64,000 nucleotides of DNA from Pontibacter cellulosilyticus (GCF_014306105.1 NZ_JACRVF010000005.1:428064-492063), one strand, 5' to 3'; positions 34,442-43,715 are shown, numbered from the stretch's first letter. The notes: a model not told the origin generated them from the sequence alone. Numbers and translations are program-made.

Positions 34442-34771
34442 ATGAAAACCCCTATCTCACGCTTTCGCCTCGTAGGCTTTTATGAAGGTCTGTCGTTCCT
34501 GTTGCTTTTGGGTATTGCTATGCCGGTAAAGTACATTTTAGGTTATCCGGAACTAGTAAAGTATGTTGGCTGGGCACATGGTGTATTATTTATACTTTAT
34601 ATGTATGCGTTGCTGCAGGTTGCTTTAGTGCATAAATGGTCAGTGGGTAAGATTGCCCTTGCAGCAGTAGCCTCTCTTTTGCCTTTCGGCCCCTTTATAC
34701 TAGATAAAAAGCTATTACAGAACGAAGAAATCAGCAAAGAGCAAGCACAAAAAGCGAAGCAGACCGTTTAG
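34442..34771 (+). CDS. DUF3817 small membrane protein
   Basis: A 109-residue protein with three membrane helices. It carries the family landmarks FRLVGFYEGLSFLLLLGIAMPVKY at about residues 9-31 (given by position and key residues: F-G-E-G) and KYVGWAHGVLFILYMYALLQVA. The function of DUF3817 is unknown; it is widespread in bacteria with oxygen metabolism. It is a single-gene unit with its own promoter and terminator. Confidence 0.88.
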   Translation: MKTPISRFRLVGFYEGLSFLLLLGIAMPVKYILGYPELVKYVGWAHGVLFILYMYALLQVALVHKWSVGKIALAAVASLLPFGPFILDKKLLQNEEISKEQAQKAKQTV

Positions 34772-34797
34772 TCTATCTGTAGAAAGAACAATTTAGG

Positions 34798-34833
34798 AAG
34801 CCTCTCTAGCTAAATGCTAGAGAGGCTTTTTTT
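34798..34833 (+). terminator. Terminator after the DUF3817 gene
   Basis: Perfect 13-bp stem AAGCCTCTCTAGC (34798-34810) with its complement at 34816-34828 and a five-base loop, followed by a T-run. Confidence 0.93.
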
Positions 34834-35058
34834 ATACTTCAATGTTCCAACAATTAAAATATTTATATTTTTTTATATTAAATCACAACTATTCATATAT
34901 ACTTTCGTTAAGGCATATCAAATAATATAATTATTCTAACAAGCATTCTAAGCATCTATTTTCCAATTATACTATTAATAGTTCCAAAGCCTGCATTAAA
35001 ACAATTGCAGGCTGCAATTACATGTAATTACATTATTTAACCCTTAACAAAATTTTAT

Positions 35059-35925
35059 ATGAAAATTAAAAGATTATTACCAGTTTCATTGGTACTTGCC
35101 CTGTGCATCTTCTCATCATGTTCAAAAGATACAGATGAGATCAACCCAAGTCTGGACAACACAATATCTGCAGATGCAAAGCCACAAAACCCCGGACCAA
35201 CGCAGGCTACACTTTCAATTTCATTTAATCCTAACCCTGTTTATGTGAATGAGAATGCAGTAGTTACTGCTACCATTGCTCCTAAACCCGGAGAGGGAGA
35301 ACTATGGCTACAAAAGGGAGTTGACGATATGGGCAACCATACTACTGCCGCTCTCGCCGTAGACTGGGTAACAGTTGCAAAAACAGATGTGTCTACCTCA
35401 GACAATGCCTCTTATAATTTCATATCGACTACTGCAGGTATGTATGGCTTTAGAGCTAAGTATGTACCTAAAGGTGGTAGTGGCGTCTTGGCAAAAGATG
35501 TAACAAGTGATATTCAGGTTATCCGGAACTGTACTGGCATAACATTGAACGGCGCCATTATTTCTTCATCTAATGTCGGTAAAATGTATACTTTCACAGT
35601 GGCTTATACAGTTGATTCATGCATGGACCTATATGGGGCTAAGCTACAAGGTGGCTTAACCTCTTTCACATCAAACGTATCAACAAACCAAGATAGTGGT
35701 AATAACGCCTCCATGAAAATGTTAGGTAATTCAAACTACATTATAACTTGGCTGGTGGGTGATATAACAAATGGCTTCCAAAACAAATATTATGTAACAT
35801 TCTCTAAAGAGTTAAAAGATGCGGGTGAACATAACATTCTCGACACCTGGTCTATAGAGGGTCAAGATGTTAATACAAATCCTGTGAAGGTAGAATTTGC
35901 TCCAATTAACTTTACTGTTCAATAA
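35059..35925 (+). CDS. Lipoprotein of unknown function
   Basis: A 288-residue lipoprotein beginning MKIKRLLPVSLVLALCIFSSC, with the lipid-modified Cys at about residue 21. The mature part has two beta-sandwich-like regions, the first (about 45-155) resembling an Ig/BIG-type domain (SISFNPNPVYVNENAVVTATI) and the second starting with the pair of cysteines in NCTGITLNG and DSCMDLYGAK, which could form a disulfide. No membrane segment or known catalytic motif. The upstream 290 bases are very AT-rich and gene-free, with a possible own promoter not resolved. Exported surface or periplasmic protein; role unknown. Confidence 0.8.
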   Translation: MKIKRLLPVSLVLALCIFSSCSKDTDEINPSLDNTISADAKPQNPGPTQATLSISFNPNPVYVNENAVVTATIAPKPGEGELWLQKGVDDMGNHTTAALAVDWVTVAKTDVSTSDNASYNFISTTAGMYGFRAKYVPKGGSGVLAKDVTSDIQVIRNCTGITLNGAIISSSNVGKMYTFTVAYTVDSCMDLYGAKLQGGLTSFTSNVSTNQDSGNNASMKMLGNSNYIITWLVGDITNGFQNKYYVTFSKELKDAGEHNILDTWSIEGQDVNTNPVKVEFAPINFTVQ

Positions 35926-35939
35926 GCAAAATAATTATA

Positions 35940-35983
35940 AAAGCAAAAGGGGCTGCTCCATTAAGAGCAGCCCCTTTTGCTTT
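35940..35983. terminator. Two-way terminator between the lipoprotein and the barrel gene
   Basis: Perfect 19-bp inverted repeat (35940-35958 and 35965-35983, core GGGGCTGCTC) with a six-base loop and A/T flanks. It serves both converging genes. Confidence 0.93.
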
Positions 35984-35994
35984 ATGATTCTTAT

Positions 35995-38784
35995 CTATCT
36001 GAAAATCCGTATAGACCCTCCCTGTGAATTCCCCATTGGGTTCAGGTGCTTGTTGATGTTGTAAGTAAAGCTAAGCATGTAGTACTGGCCCAGCGAGTTC
36101 AGCGTTTCGCGCTCTATATAAAGTGCGTTGGCTGTCTGGTTGATACCAGTGTCCCTATCAAGAAGGTTGGTAGCAGTAAGCTTCAACTCACCGGCATTGT
36201 TTTTCAAGAACTGCCTCGATACCGACACGTTCAGCAACGGAATAGCCTGGTTAAAATTGGTAGCATTGTTGTCGTACACCAGGTAATCAAAAGTAGCATT
36301 GATGTTGTAATGCTTTAAGAAGTGGTAATTTGCATCGGCTGCGTAAGTTTTGTTCAGGAAGAACTGATCGTTCTGATTGCTGTCTTCATACTTTGTACGC
36401 TGTGCTGTCAGGTCTGCTCTCACACTAAAGTTCAGATCATCTTTTTGGTAAGAGTAGCGAATATTACCTGTGGCACTTCTTACATTCACGTCGTTCTCCA
36501 CATCGTTTAAAACACTTATCGTGTTCTGGTCGCGTAAATTGGCTCCAAAGTGCAGCCTGCTATTCAGCTTTTTGATCGGGTAAGTATAATTGGCGAAAGC
36601 AGATACCATCGTGTTGTAGTCCACGTTTACCGGCCTTGTTGTTCTGATGGAATTCTCATCTATACTTTGAGCTGAAACAATTGCGTTGGTGGTATGCATA
36701 ACGCTTACCATACCGAAGAAACTGCGCAGTGTACCGGCATCAAAGCTGTTGTAGTTTAACCTTAGCTGATGCATGTATGACGGAATCAGGTTCTCGTTGC
36801 CAATGTAGATGTTAAGCGGATTACTGATATCCGCCACAGGTTGTAACTGGCGTATACTTGGCTCCTGCACCATCGTCTCATAGTTAAAGTTCAGGCGGCG
36901 GTTGTTGGCAAAGTCGTAGTTAAAGCGGGCTGTTGGTAAAATGTTGTAGAAGTCGCGGTTAATATCCTGCTTCTTATCTGTGTTTCGTAGCCATACTTCG
37001 CCGTTCAGGTCGCTTTGCTGTAGGCTTGTGCCAAGTGTTAGGTTATACTTCAGGCGGTTAAGCTTATAATTCACTCCCAGTCTGTGGTACAAGTATAAAC
37101 TCTCGTACATGTTGCTCAGGTCGGCATTTAAAATACTGTTGCTGCCTTCAAGGTCATATACTTCGCGGTTAGATTCGCTCAGGTTAGCGCGATATGTGTA
37201 ATTCGACTCCAAGTATTGCCTGTTACCCAGCGGCTCAGTGTGCGAAACGCCTATGTTCAAATTTCTGGTGTCGCTTTCCTGTTCGTTGTGCTGCCTTATT
37301 TGCCGGCTCTGGCCGTTGGCAAAGGTCACATCACTGTTATAAGCACCATCCGTATCATTTTGATTTGCAGACACATCAGCGTTAACAGACATAAACCTGC
37401 CTGCTTTTGCAAAACGATGACGGAAAAGTATACTTGAATTCAAGCCGAAGATGTCTCCATCTGAGTTAGAGCGTGTATTACTGGCATTAAGTATTTGGCC
37501 ATTTGTACCGAAGTTGTTGATCAGGCTGTTTAGGTTTTGGCTGATCTCGTTATAGCTCAGGCTGCCCGTTACTTTTACAGAGTTAAGTGAATCCAACTTA
37601 TAGTCCAGACTAAAAGTACCGCGGTGGTTCAGGTTGCCTCCATCCTGTGTGGTGCGCTCGGTAGTACGTGGGTTGCCGGCATTAAGCAGGTTGTCGCGTT
37701 CTACATCTTTAATTATGTTCTGATTCAGGTTATTGAAAAAATAACTACCGTTTGCCTCTGTTTTCTTATTCAACTGATTATTGAAGTTCAGACCGCCCGC
37801 CTGTGTGTTCATTAAACCATTCATGCGACCACCCATGTTCAAAGGCACTCCGTTACCGGCGGTTCCGTTACTGTTGCTTATTATAATCATTCCACCACCC
37901 ATTCTGGACATGCCGCCATTAAAGTTGGTGTACTCATCAAACCCAAACCCTTGGCTATTCACGTTATTGGCCATCCCTAAAAAGGAAAGCTGCTGGCCTT
38001 TTTTAAAGCGGTTTATACTTGCCCTGGCCTGGTAACGTTCGTCTGTACCAACACCGGCCATTACATTACCAAAAGCACTGTTACGTTTTTCTTCTTTCAG
38101 CTGCAGGTTTATCGTTTTCTCGCGCTGCCCATCGTCTATGCCAGAGAAAGTAGCTTGGTCAGATTTTTTATCGAATACCTGCACTTTGTCAATGGCATCG
38201 GCAGGCAGGTTTTTCGTAGCCATTTTGGGGTCGCGCCCAAAAAACTCTTTGCCGTCTACAGTTACGCGGTTCACTCTTTCACCCTGCATCGACACGTTAC
38301 CTTCAGCATCTACCTCTACGCCTGGCAGCTTCTTCAGTAGCTCTTCTACAGCTGCATTGGGCTGTGTTTTAAAGGAGCCGGCATTAAACTCTATGGTATC
38401 TTTTTTAATTACCACCGGGCTTTTCTCTCCCTGCACCAGCACCTCTTTAAGTTGGTTGCTCTGCGGTTGCAACTTAACGGTACCCATATCCAACACCGTT
38501 GCTCCCTCCGGGAAAACAATCTTCTGGAAGTATGGATCAAAGCCCAGAAAAGATACCTTAAAGAGGTAATCTCCTTTACTTACACCTTTGATCTCGAAAG
38601 CACCCTGTACATCGGTAGCGCCAAAGTTAACCAGCGAGGAGTCTTTTGCCTGCAGCACCAGTACCGTGGCAGATGGCAGCGCTACGCTTGTATTATCCAG
38701 CACACGTCCCTTTACGGCGTATTTCTGCGCAAAGGAAACGTGGCTGATAAGCAGGAATAGTAGTATAGGTAGTAGCTTCTTCAT
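35995..38784 (-). CDS. Outer-membrane beta-barrel protein, TonB-receptor-like with carboxypeptidase-like domain
   Basis: A 929-residue outer-membrane protein. After a signal peptide (starting MKKLLPILLFLLISH, ATG at 38784; the longer frame begins in poor context) comes a CarboxypepD-regulatory-like domain (about 20-100), then a short plug-like region (EELLKKLPGVEVDAEGN, DGKEFFGRDPKMATKNLP) and a long barrel of the Outer-membrane-beta-barrel-3 family. Such proteins resemble SusC/TonB receptors but usually take up or bind unknown ligands. No TonB box was identified. The GLPGLI gene lies just upstream on the same strand with a 23-base gap, which makes a likely two-gene operon. Confidence 0.88.
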   Translation of the reverse strand: MKKLLPILLFLLISHVSFAQKYAVKGRVLDNTSVALPSATVLVLQAKDSSLVNFGATDVQGAFEIKGVSKGDYLFKVSFLGFDPYFQKIVFPEGATVLDMGTVKLQPQSNQLKEVLVQGEKSPVVIKKDTIEFNAGSFKTQPNAAVEELLKKLPGVEVDAEGNVSMQGERVNRVTVDGKEFFGRDPKMATKNLPADAIDKVQVFDKKSDQATFSGIDDGQREKTINLQLKEEKRNSAFGNVMAGVGTDERYQARASINRFKKGQQLSFLGMANNVNSQGFGFDEYTNFNGGMSRMGGGMIIISNSNGTAGNGVPLNMGGRMNGLMNTQAGGLNFNNQLNKKTEANGSYFFNNLNQNIIKDVERDNLLNAGNPRTTERTTQDGGNLNHRGTFSLDYKLDSLNSVKVTGSLSYNEISQNLNSLINNFGTNGQILNASNTRSNSDGDIFGLNSSILFRHRFAKAGRFMSVNADVSANQNDTDGAYNSDVTFANGQSRQIRQHNEQESDTRNLNIGVSHTEPLGNRQYLESNYTYRANLSESNREVYDLEGSNSILNADLSNMYESLYLYHRLGVNYKLNRLKYNLTLGTSLQQSDLNGEVWLRNTDKKQDINRDFYNILPTARFNYDFANNRRLNFNYETMVQEPSIRQLQPVADISNPLNIYIGNENLIPSYMHQLRLNYNSFDAGTLRSFFGMVSVMHTTNAIVSAQSIDENSIRTTRPVNVDYNTMVSAFANYTYPIKKLNSRLHFGANLRDQNTISVLNDVENDVNVRSATGNIRYSYQKDDLNFSVRADLTAQRTKYEDSNQNDQFFLNKTYAADANYHFLKHYNINATFDYLVYDNNATNFNQAIPLLNVSVSRQFLKNNAGELKLTATNLLDRDTGINQTANALYIERETLNSLGQYYMLSFTYNINKHLNPMGNSQGGSIRIFR

Positions 38785-38807
38785 AGTTTTATTTTTAGGA
38801 AGTTTCC

Positions 38808-39545
38808 TTAGTTTCTGATGATGAAGTTGTTTCCGTTGCCGCACTGCTTCATCTGCTCCTCCACCATGGCCTGATACTGCTGGTTAGTTACCTTCTCTCC
38901 TTTTGTTGGCTCTACCAGATCGTTCTTCTTTAGTGGCTTAAAATCAACTTTAGTGGCTCTGGTAACACGTAGGCCGTTATCAAAGTCAATTTCTAGTACA
39001 GCACCCGGTAACGAAGTGAAGTTATCAGGACCCAGGTTCGGGCGCAGTTTATCTGTGTACCAGGCCACAGTGGTCTTGCCTGACTTCTCATCTGTGTAAA
39101 AAGCCTGCTTACAAGTATAGCCTTGTATGGTTTTGGTCTCGTCGCCAAACTTCCATGGCATAATGCTAAGCGAATCTTGTGTGATGTAGGTTTTACCCAT
39201 AAACTCACGCAGTAACACGCGCTTGTCCTGTGAAGTGTTAATGTAAGTCTGATTCTGTGGTGTTCTTACCATTACAAACTGGCCGCTACCTCCGCTTGCC
39301 GCAGCCATATCGTCCTGCTCGTCGATCAAAGGCTTGTACAACGATTCCGCTGCATTAAATGTGAGGATGTTGCGGACTGTCCTGTACTCGGGGATCATGT
39401 CCTTCATCTGTGCACGCTCCGCCGGAATGTTGCGGTGCATGTTCAGTTTGGTTTCATATGTGATAGCCCCCTGTTCCTGAGCAAATGTGAACTGCGATAC
39501 CAGCATCAGTACCAGCGTTCCTACAATTGTAAGTGTGCTTTTCAT
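38808..39545 (-). CDS. GLPGLI-family secreted protein
   Basis: A 245-residue exported protein with a signal peptide ending near SQFTFAQ (start ATG at 39545, MKSTLTIVGT; the ten extra codons of the longer frame lack a good context). It has the family hallmark LPGAVLEIDFDNGL near residue 188 in place of GLPGLILE, and earlier landmarks YKPLIDEQDD and YTCKQAFYTDEKSGK. Function is unknown; such genes are repeatedly found next to outer-membrane barrel genes of the type found downstream here. Expressed with it, judging by strand and spacing. Confidence 0.87.
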   Translation of the reverse strand: MKSTLTIVGTLVLMLVSQFTFAQEQGAITYETKLNMHRNIPAERAQMKDMIPEYRTVRNILTFNAAESLYKPLIDEQDDMAAASGGSGQFVMVRTPQNQTYINTSQDKRVLLREFMGKTYITQDSLSIMPWKFGDETKTIQGYTCKQAFYTDEKSGKTTVAWYTDKLRPNLGPDNFTSLPGAVLEIDFDNGLRVTRATKVDFKPLKKNDLVEPTKGEKVTNQQYQAMVEEQMKQCGNGNNFIIRN

Positions 39546-39644
39546 AACCTTTCTTTTTTTGTGTAAATGTAGCACACTAACACACTGTTTATAGTTAAGA
39601 TCTGTTAAGGAGAAGTTAAAGAAAAGTTAAAGTTTAAGGGAGGT

Positions 39645-39714
39645 CACTTTGCGTGCGTATTTGCGCCCTTTGTGGTAAAGAATAACCGCCACGAACGCTA
39701 AGAAGACACTAAGG
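39645..39714. repeat. Imperfect inverted repeat, dispersed intergenic type
   Basis: The segment CTTTGCGTGCGTATTTGCGC ... GCCACGAACGCTAAGAAGAC (described by its two arms) is an imperfect inverted repeat, one arm the near-complement of the other (CTTTGCG.. against ..CACTAAG). Elements of this CTTTGCG/CTTTGTGG type are widely dispersed between genes in Bacteroidota. No gene or T-run is associated. Confidence 0.55.
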
Positions 39715-39766
39715 GCTCAAAGACAGAATCACATTTGTGCCTGGTATTTAGAAGAATAATACTGGG

Positions 39767-40798
39767 TTATTCCATCTCTAACCAGGGCACCAGGTGGGCC
39801 GAGATTCTTTCTGACTCTATTAAAAAGCCATCGTGGCCGTAGGAGGAGCCAATCTCCACATAAGTAGCGTTTGGCATGTGACGGCTGATAAACACCTGCT
39901 CCTGCACCGGGCAAAGTATATCGCTGCTGATGCCAATGATAAGGGTGCGCTGCTTTATTTGTCGTAGCACTTGTTCTATACTTCTGCCGCGTCCTCTGCT
40001 TAGGTTATGACTATCCATAGCCTTGGTGAGGAGCCAGTAAGTATAGGCATTAAAGCGGTTCACCAGCTTATCGCCTTGGTATCGGATATACGATTCTGCC
40101 CTGTAGTTATCTGTTTTCTCCGTGTCAGGATCACTTTGCCGTTCTACCATTATCTCGTAGTTGCGGTAGGTAAGCATGCCGATGGCGCGTGCTGCTTTTA
40201 GACCTGCACTACCGGCTGTGGCTGATTTGTCTTGCCAGCTGCTGTCTGCCTCTATCGCCAAACGCTGCGACGTATGAATGGAAATCCCCCAGGCACTCTC
40301 CGCCGCCGAGGTGGCCAGCAGAAACAGGTTTTCGATAATTTCGCTCTCCATCACGCACCACTCCAGCGCCTGGTATCCTCCAATACTGCCGCCTACCATC
40401 AGGTGAATTTTCTCAAGCTGCAGGTGCTGCCGCAACAGAATATGGGCATTTACCATATCGCGGATGGTAACAGCCGGAAACTGGCTAAAGTATGGCTCCT
40501 GAGTAACCGGGTTTATACTTAAGGGGCCTGTGGTGCCGTAGCAGGAACCAAGTATGTTCGCACAAACGATAAAGTACTTCTCAGGGTCCAGCGCCAGCCC
40601 CTCTCCTACCAGACCGTTCCACCAGTCGGCTGCATCTGCGTTGGCAGTAAGGGCATGGCAGATCCAGACTACGTTATCCTTGGCGGCATTTAAGGTACCA
40701 TACGTGTGGTAGGCAATGGTAAGTGCCGGCAATACTTCGCCGCTCTCCAACCGAAAAGGCTCATTGTAGGTAAAATAGCTGGTATCTGTACTTTTCAT
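39767..40798 (-). CDS. metX: Homoserine O-acetyltransferase
   Basis: Activates homoserine for methionine synthesis by acylation. The 343-residue alpha/beta hydrolase fold protein has the nucleophile Ser in MVGGSIGGYQALEW, an oxyanion region ITVLGSCYGTTGP-like ILGSCYGTTGPLSINP, and the His in GSSYGHDGFLIE near the end, with an Asp in ISSDILCPVQEQ. The ATG at 40798 is chosen because the frame's earlier start lies in a promoter region. Acetyl versus succinyl donor cannot be told by eye. It is divergent from the OsmC gene, and metZ follows that, so the direct-sulfhydrylation route is grouped here. Confidence 0.88.
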   Translation of the reverse strand: MKSTDTSYFTYNEPFRLESGEVLPALTIAYHTYGTLNAAKDNVVWICHALTANADAADWWNGLVGEGLALDPEKYFIVCANILGSCYGTTGPLSINPVTQEPYFSQFPAVTIRDMVNAHILLRQHLQLEKIHLMVGGSIGGYQALEWCVMESEIIENLFLLATSAAESAWGISIHTSQRLAIEADSSWQDKSATAGSAGLKAARAIGMLTYRNYEIMVERQSDPDTEKTDNYRAESYIRYQGDKLVNRFNAYTYWLLTKAMDSHNLSRGRGRSIEQVLRQIKQRTLIIGISSDILCPVQEQVFISRHMPNATYVEIGSSYGHDGFLIESERISAHLVPWLEME

Positions 40799-40805
40799 TT
40801 GTATG

Positions 40806-40840
40806 CAAAGTAAGTACATGTTTTATTTACATCCACAACA
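40806..40840 (-). promoter_or_regulatory. Probable promoter of metX
   Basis: On the minus strand TTACTTTG (plus-strand CAAAGTAA at 40806-40813) is seven of eight for TAnnTTTG, and TTG-containing sequence lies about 22 bases upstream. The start at 40798 would give a short leader. Confidence 0.5.
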
Positions 40841-40851
40841 AACACAACAGA

Positions 40852-41271
40852 ATGGAAGCAATAGAGCTAAAAAGAGTAAACGGTGAGTACGGTTTTGAAG
40901 CCAAAGACGCACAGGGAAATATAGCGCGGTTAGATAATAGTTTGGACTCCGGTGGTCAGAACTTTGGTGTACGTCCTATGCTGTCGCTGCTAATTGCCTT
41001 GGGAGCCTGCAGCGGCATTGATGTAATCTCGATCTTAAAGAAACAGCGCCAGGACCTGCAAGGCTACAGCATGAAAATTGAGGGCGAACGGGAAAAACAG
41101 CAGGACTTTTCGCTCTGGAAAACCGTGCACGTTACCTTTAACCTGAGCGGAAACATCGATCCCGACAAAGCAACAAGAGCTTGTGAGCTATCAGTAGAGA
41201 AATATTGCTCGGTAGCCGAAACCCTTCGCCGCGCCGGCTGCACCATTACCTGGGAAGTAAACGTGTCTTAA
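40852..41271 (+). CDS. OsmC/Ohr-family protein
   Basis: A 139-residue protein of the OsmC family. The two reactive cysteines are in LLIALGACSGIDVISIL (about residue 53) and in KYCSVAETLRRAG (about residue 122-125), the usual spacing for thiol peroxidases that remove organic hydroperoxides. The start ATG follows a 53-base spacer divergent from metX. The position between metX and metZ, all on a small locus, hints at a link with sulfur metabolism, perhaps protection of thiols, but this is inference. Confidence 0.88.
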   Translation: MEAIELKRVNGEYGFEAKDAQGNIARLDNSLDSGGQNFGVRPMLSLLIALGACSGIDVISILKKQRQDLQGYSMKIEGEREKQQDFSLWKTVHVTFNLSGNIDPDKATRACELSVEKYCSVAETLRRAGCTITWEVNVS

Positions 41272-41345
41272 GTATAAGTATAAAGTATAGCTGAGTTGTT
41301 GCTCTTGTAGACTTATGCTCATCTACCCACTTCACAAAGTATAAC
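41270..41345 (+). repeat. Dense AAGTATAA cluster before metZ
   Basis: Three overlapping copies run from 41270 to 41290 (two AAGTATAA, then AAGTATAG) and one more AAGTATAA lies at 41337-41344, touching the metZ start at 41346. The first copies overlap the stop of the OsmC gene. See the octamer finding. Confidence 0.8.
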
Positions 41346-42515
41346 ATGGCACTAGACCCGATAACTCAGGCAATACGCATCCAGACCGAGCGCACTAGCC
41401 AAATGGAGCACTCCACTCCCTTGTTCTTGACAAGCAGTTTCACGTTTGAGGATGCAGAGAATATGCGTGCTGCCTTTGCCGACGAGACTGATGATAACAT
41501 CTATAGCCGCTTTAGCAACCCCAATGTGCAGGAGTTTGTAGACAAGATGTGTGCGCTTGAGGGTGCAGAAGCAGGTTTTGCTACGGCATCGGGAATGAGT
41601 GCGGTGTTTGCCAGCTTTATGGCATTGCTAAAGAGCGGAGATCATTTGCTGGTCTGTAACTCCATCTTCGGCAGCACCCACACGGTCATAACCAAATACC
41701 TGCCCCGCTACGGCATCACCTATACTTATGTAAGCGTTGATAAACCCGAAGAGTGGGAAGCCGCGATCCAGCCAAACACCAAAATGATCTACCTGGAAAC
41801 ACCTACCAATCCGGGCCTGGACATCATCGATCTTGCCTTTGTTGGGGAGCTGGCGCAGAAGCATAACCTTATACTTAACGTCGATAATTGCTTTGCCACG
41901 CCTGTAAACCAGAAACCACTGGAGTTTGGCGCGCATCTATCTGTACACTCCGCTACAAAATGGATCGACGGCCAGGGGAGAGTGATGGGTGGTGTGGTAG
42001 TAGGTAAAAAAGAGCTGATTAAGGAGATCTACCTGTTTTGCAGAAGTACAGGCCCGGCTATGTCGCCGTTCAATGCCTGGGTGCTGAGTAAAAGCCTCGA
42101 AACGCTGGATGTGCGTATGGAGCGGCATGCATCCAATGCACTGGCAGTAGCAAAGGCCCTGGAAAACTACCCTGCCATAAGCTGGCTAAAATACCCATAC
42201 TTACCAAGCCACCCGCAGTACGACATAGCCAGAAAGCAGATGAAAAACGGCGGCGGCATTGTGTGCTTTGAGTTGAAAGGCGGATTGGAAAGTGGCCGGG
42301 CTTTTCTGGACAACCTGCAGATGCTCTCACTTACGGCTAACTTAGGCGACACCAGAAGTATAGCCTCACACCCTGCCAGCACCACACACGCTAAGCTCAC
42401 GGAAGAAGAAAGATTGGCAGTGAACATTACCCCCGGTCTAATAAGAATTTCTGTTGGGCTGGAGAAGGCAGAAGATATACTTGGCGACATTACGCAGGCT
42501 TTGGGCAAGCTGTAG
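41346..42515 (+). CDS. metZ: O-acylhomoserine sulfhydrylase (MetZ-type Cys/Met PLP enzyme)
   Basis: A PLP enzyme that replaces the acyl group of O-acetyl- or O-succinylhomoserine with sulfide to make homocysteine. The 389-residue protein has the family motifs SRFSNPNVQEFVDKMCALEGAE, ATASGMSAVFASF, YLETPTNPG, the Schiff-base lysine in HSATKWIDGQGRVMGG (about residue 205) and TRSIASHPASTTH. metX activates the substrate in the gene pair nearby, so the sequence supports the direct route of methionine synthesis. Cystathionine gamma-synthase/lyase are related alternatives. Start ATG at 41346, immediately after an AAGTATAA copy. Confidence 0.87.
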   Translation: MALDPITQAIRIQTERTSQMEHSTPLFLTSSFTFEDAENMRAAFADETDDNIYSRFSNPNVQEFVDKMCALEGAEAGFATASGMSAVFASFMALLKSGDHLLVCNSIFGSTHTVITKYLPRYGITYTYVSVDKPEEWEAAIQPNTKMIYLETPTNPGLDIIDLAFVGELAQKHNLILNVDNCFATPVNQKPLEFGAHLSVHSATKWIDGQGRVMGGVVVGKKELIKEIYLFCRSTGPAMSPFNAWVLSKSLETLDVRMERHASNALAVAKALENYPAISWLKYPYLPSHPQYDIARKQMKNGGGIVCFELKGGLESGRAFLDNLQMLSLTANLGDTRSIASHPASTTHAKLTEEERLAVNITPGLIRISVGLEKAEDILGDITQALGKL

Positions 42516-42591
42516 AGCAGAGTATAAATCTTTTGTTTTGCGAGTTTAGAAGAGAACGCTGAAGTGAAGCCTGTTCATGGTAACTCAGGTG

Positions 42592-42628
42592 TTGCAGCTC
42601 TTAACGCATCTTAAGTGCAGCTGTAACA
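42592..42628. repeat. Hairpin between metZ and the BASS-type transporter
   Basis: A 9-pair stem GTTGCAGCT with AGCTGTAAC (one G-U pair) and a 19-base loop lies between the converging genes. There is no T-run on either side, so terminator action is uncertain. Confidence 0.35.
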
Positions 42629-42633
42629 ACATC

Positions 42634-43686
42634 CTAACTAGCAACTTGCATCCCTGACTTCTCCCCTTCTTTTCTGGCCATTCGTTGGGAGATAATACTA
42701 GCAATCAGCAACTGCAGTGCGTGGTAGATCATGATGGGGAGAAGTATAATGCCTACCATGTTGGCATCCGGGAAGAGCACTTTAGACATAACAGTGCCAT
42801 GCACCAGCGATTTTTTGGAGCCGCAGAAAATGGCAGTTATCCTGTCTTCGCGGTTAAAGCCAAACAGCCTGCTAAGTATATATATAAGTCCGTAAACCAG
42901 GAAGAACAGCCCGACCATAGTGGCACCAAGTATAAACAAAGTGCCTATACTATAGCCACTGAACATATCGCGTGCAAACGACTCGCAGAAGGAAGTATAA
43001 ACGATAAGTAGGATAATGATCTGATCGAAGACGCGCATCTTGCTTTTGTTCTTCTCGGCAAAATTACCCCAGTAGCGATGCAGCACAATACCAAGTATAA
43101 CCGGCAACAGTACCTGCAGCACCAGCTTGCCCATGATGCTCCAAATATCAAAACCCTCGCTGCTGGCCTCCAGAAACAACCCCATCCAGAGTGGTGTGAT
43201 AAAAATACCAATCAGGCTGGAGATGCTGGCGTTGAAAATAGCCGCCGGAATGTTACCCCCAGCAATAGATACCATCACCACCGAAGAGGAAACAGTTGAC
43301 GGGAGAGCCGCCAGGTAAAAAGTGCCCAGCCACAAGAGCTCATTCTTACTGCCCTCAAAAAAAGTATGGGAAGGCAGCATCAGCAGCGGGAAAAGTATAA
43401 ATGTGCACAGCTGCACCACTATGTGCAAGCGCCAGCTGCTCAGGCCAACTTTTAGCTTTTCGGGGCTCAGGCGCAAACCATAGAAAAAGAAAATGACGGA
43501 AACGCCATAACCGGCAATCTCCCCCAGTGATATCGGCTCTCTATCTACTCCCAACTGTGGCCACAGGTATGCCAGAACAATTACACCGATCAGCGCCAGC
43601 AAAAACCAATCGAGGCCAAAGCGGGATGCTTTACCTCGTGGAATAAGGGCGGGGGCTTTGGGTGCAGGATGTTCGTTGATGCTCAC
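42634..43686 (-). CDS. SBF-like (BASS superfamily) transporter
   Basis: A 350-residue membrane protein with about ten helices, of the SBF-like/bile-acid sodium symporter group (PF13593 type). Landmarks are GYGVSVIFFFYGLRLSPEKL, the inverted-repeat helices with YLAALPSTVSSSVVMVSIAGGN (split at residues about 125-146), PSTVSSS typical of the sodium-binding core, and FCGSKKSLVHGTVMSKVLF. Substrate cannot be deduced; relatives move organic anions. No obvious partner genes. Confidence 0.88.
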   Translation of the reverse strand: MSINEHPAPKAPALIPRGKASRFGLDWFLLALIGVIVLAYLWPQLGVDREPISLGEIAGYGVSVIFFFYGLRLSPEKLKVGLSSWRLHIVVQLCTFILFPLLMLPSHTFFEGSKNELLWLGTFYLAALPSTVSSSVVMVSIAGGNIPAAIFNASISSLIGIFITPLWMGLFLEASSEGFDIWSIMGKLVLQVLLPVILGIVLHRYWGNFAEKNKSKMRVFDQIIILLIVYTSFCESFARDMFSGYSIGTLFILGATMVGLFFLVYGLIYILSRLFGFNREDRITAIFCGSKKSLVHGTVMSKVLFPDANMVGIILLPIMIYHALQLLIASIISQRMARKEGEKSGMQVAS

Positions 43687-43715
43687 TTAAGCAAAAGTAT
43701 AGCAAAGCAGGTTAA

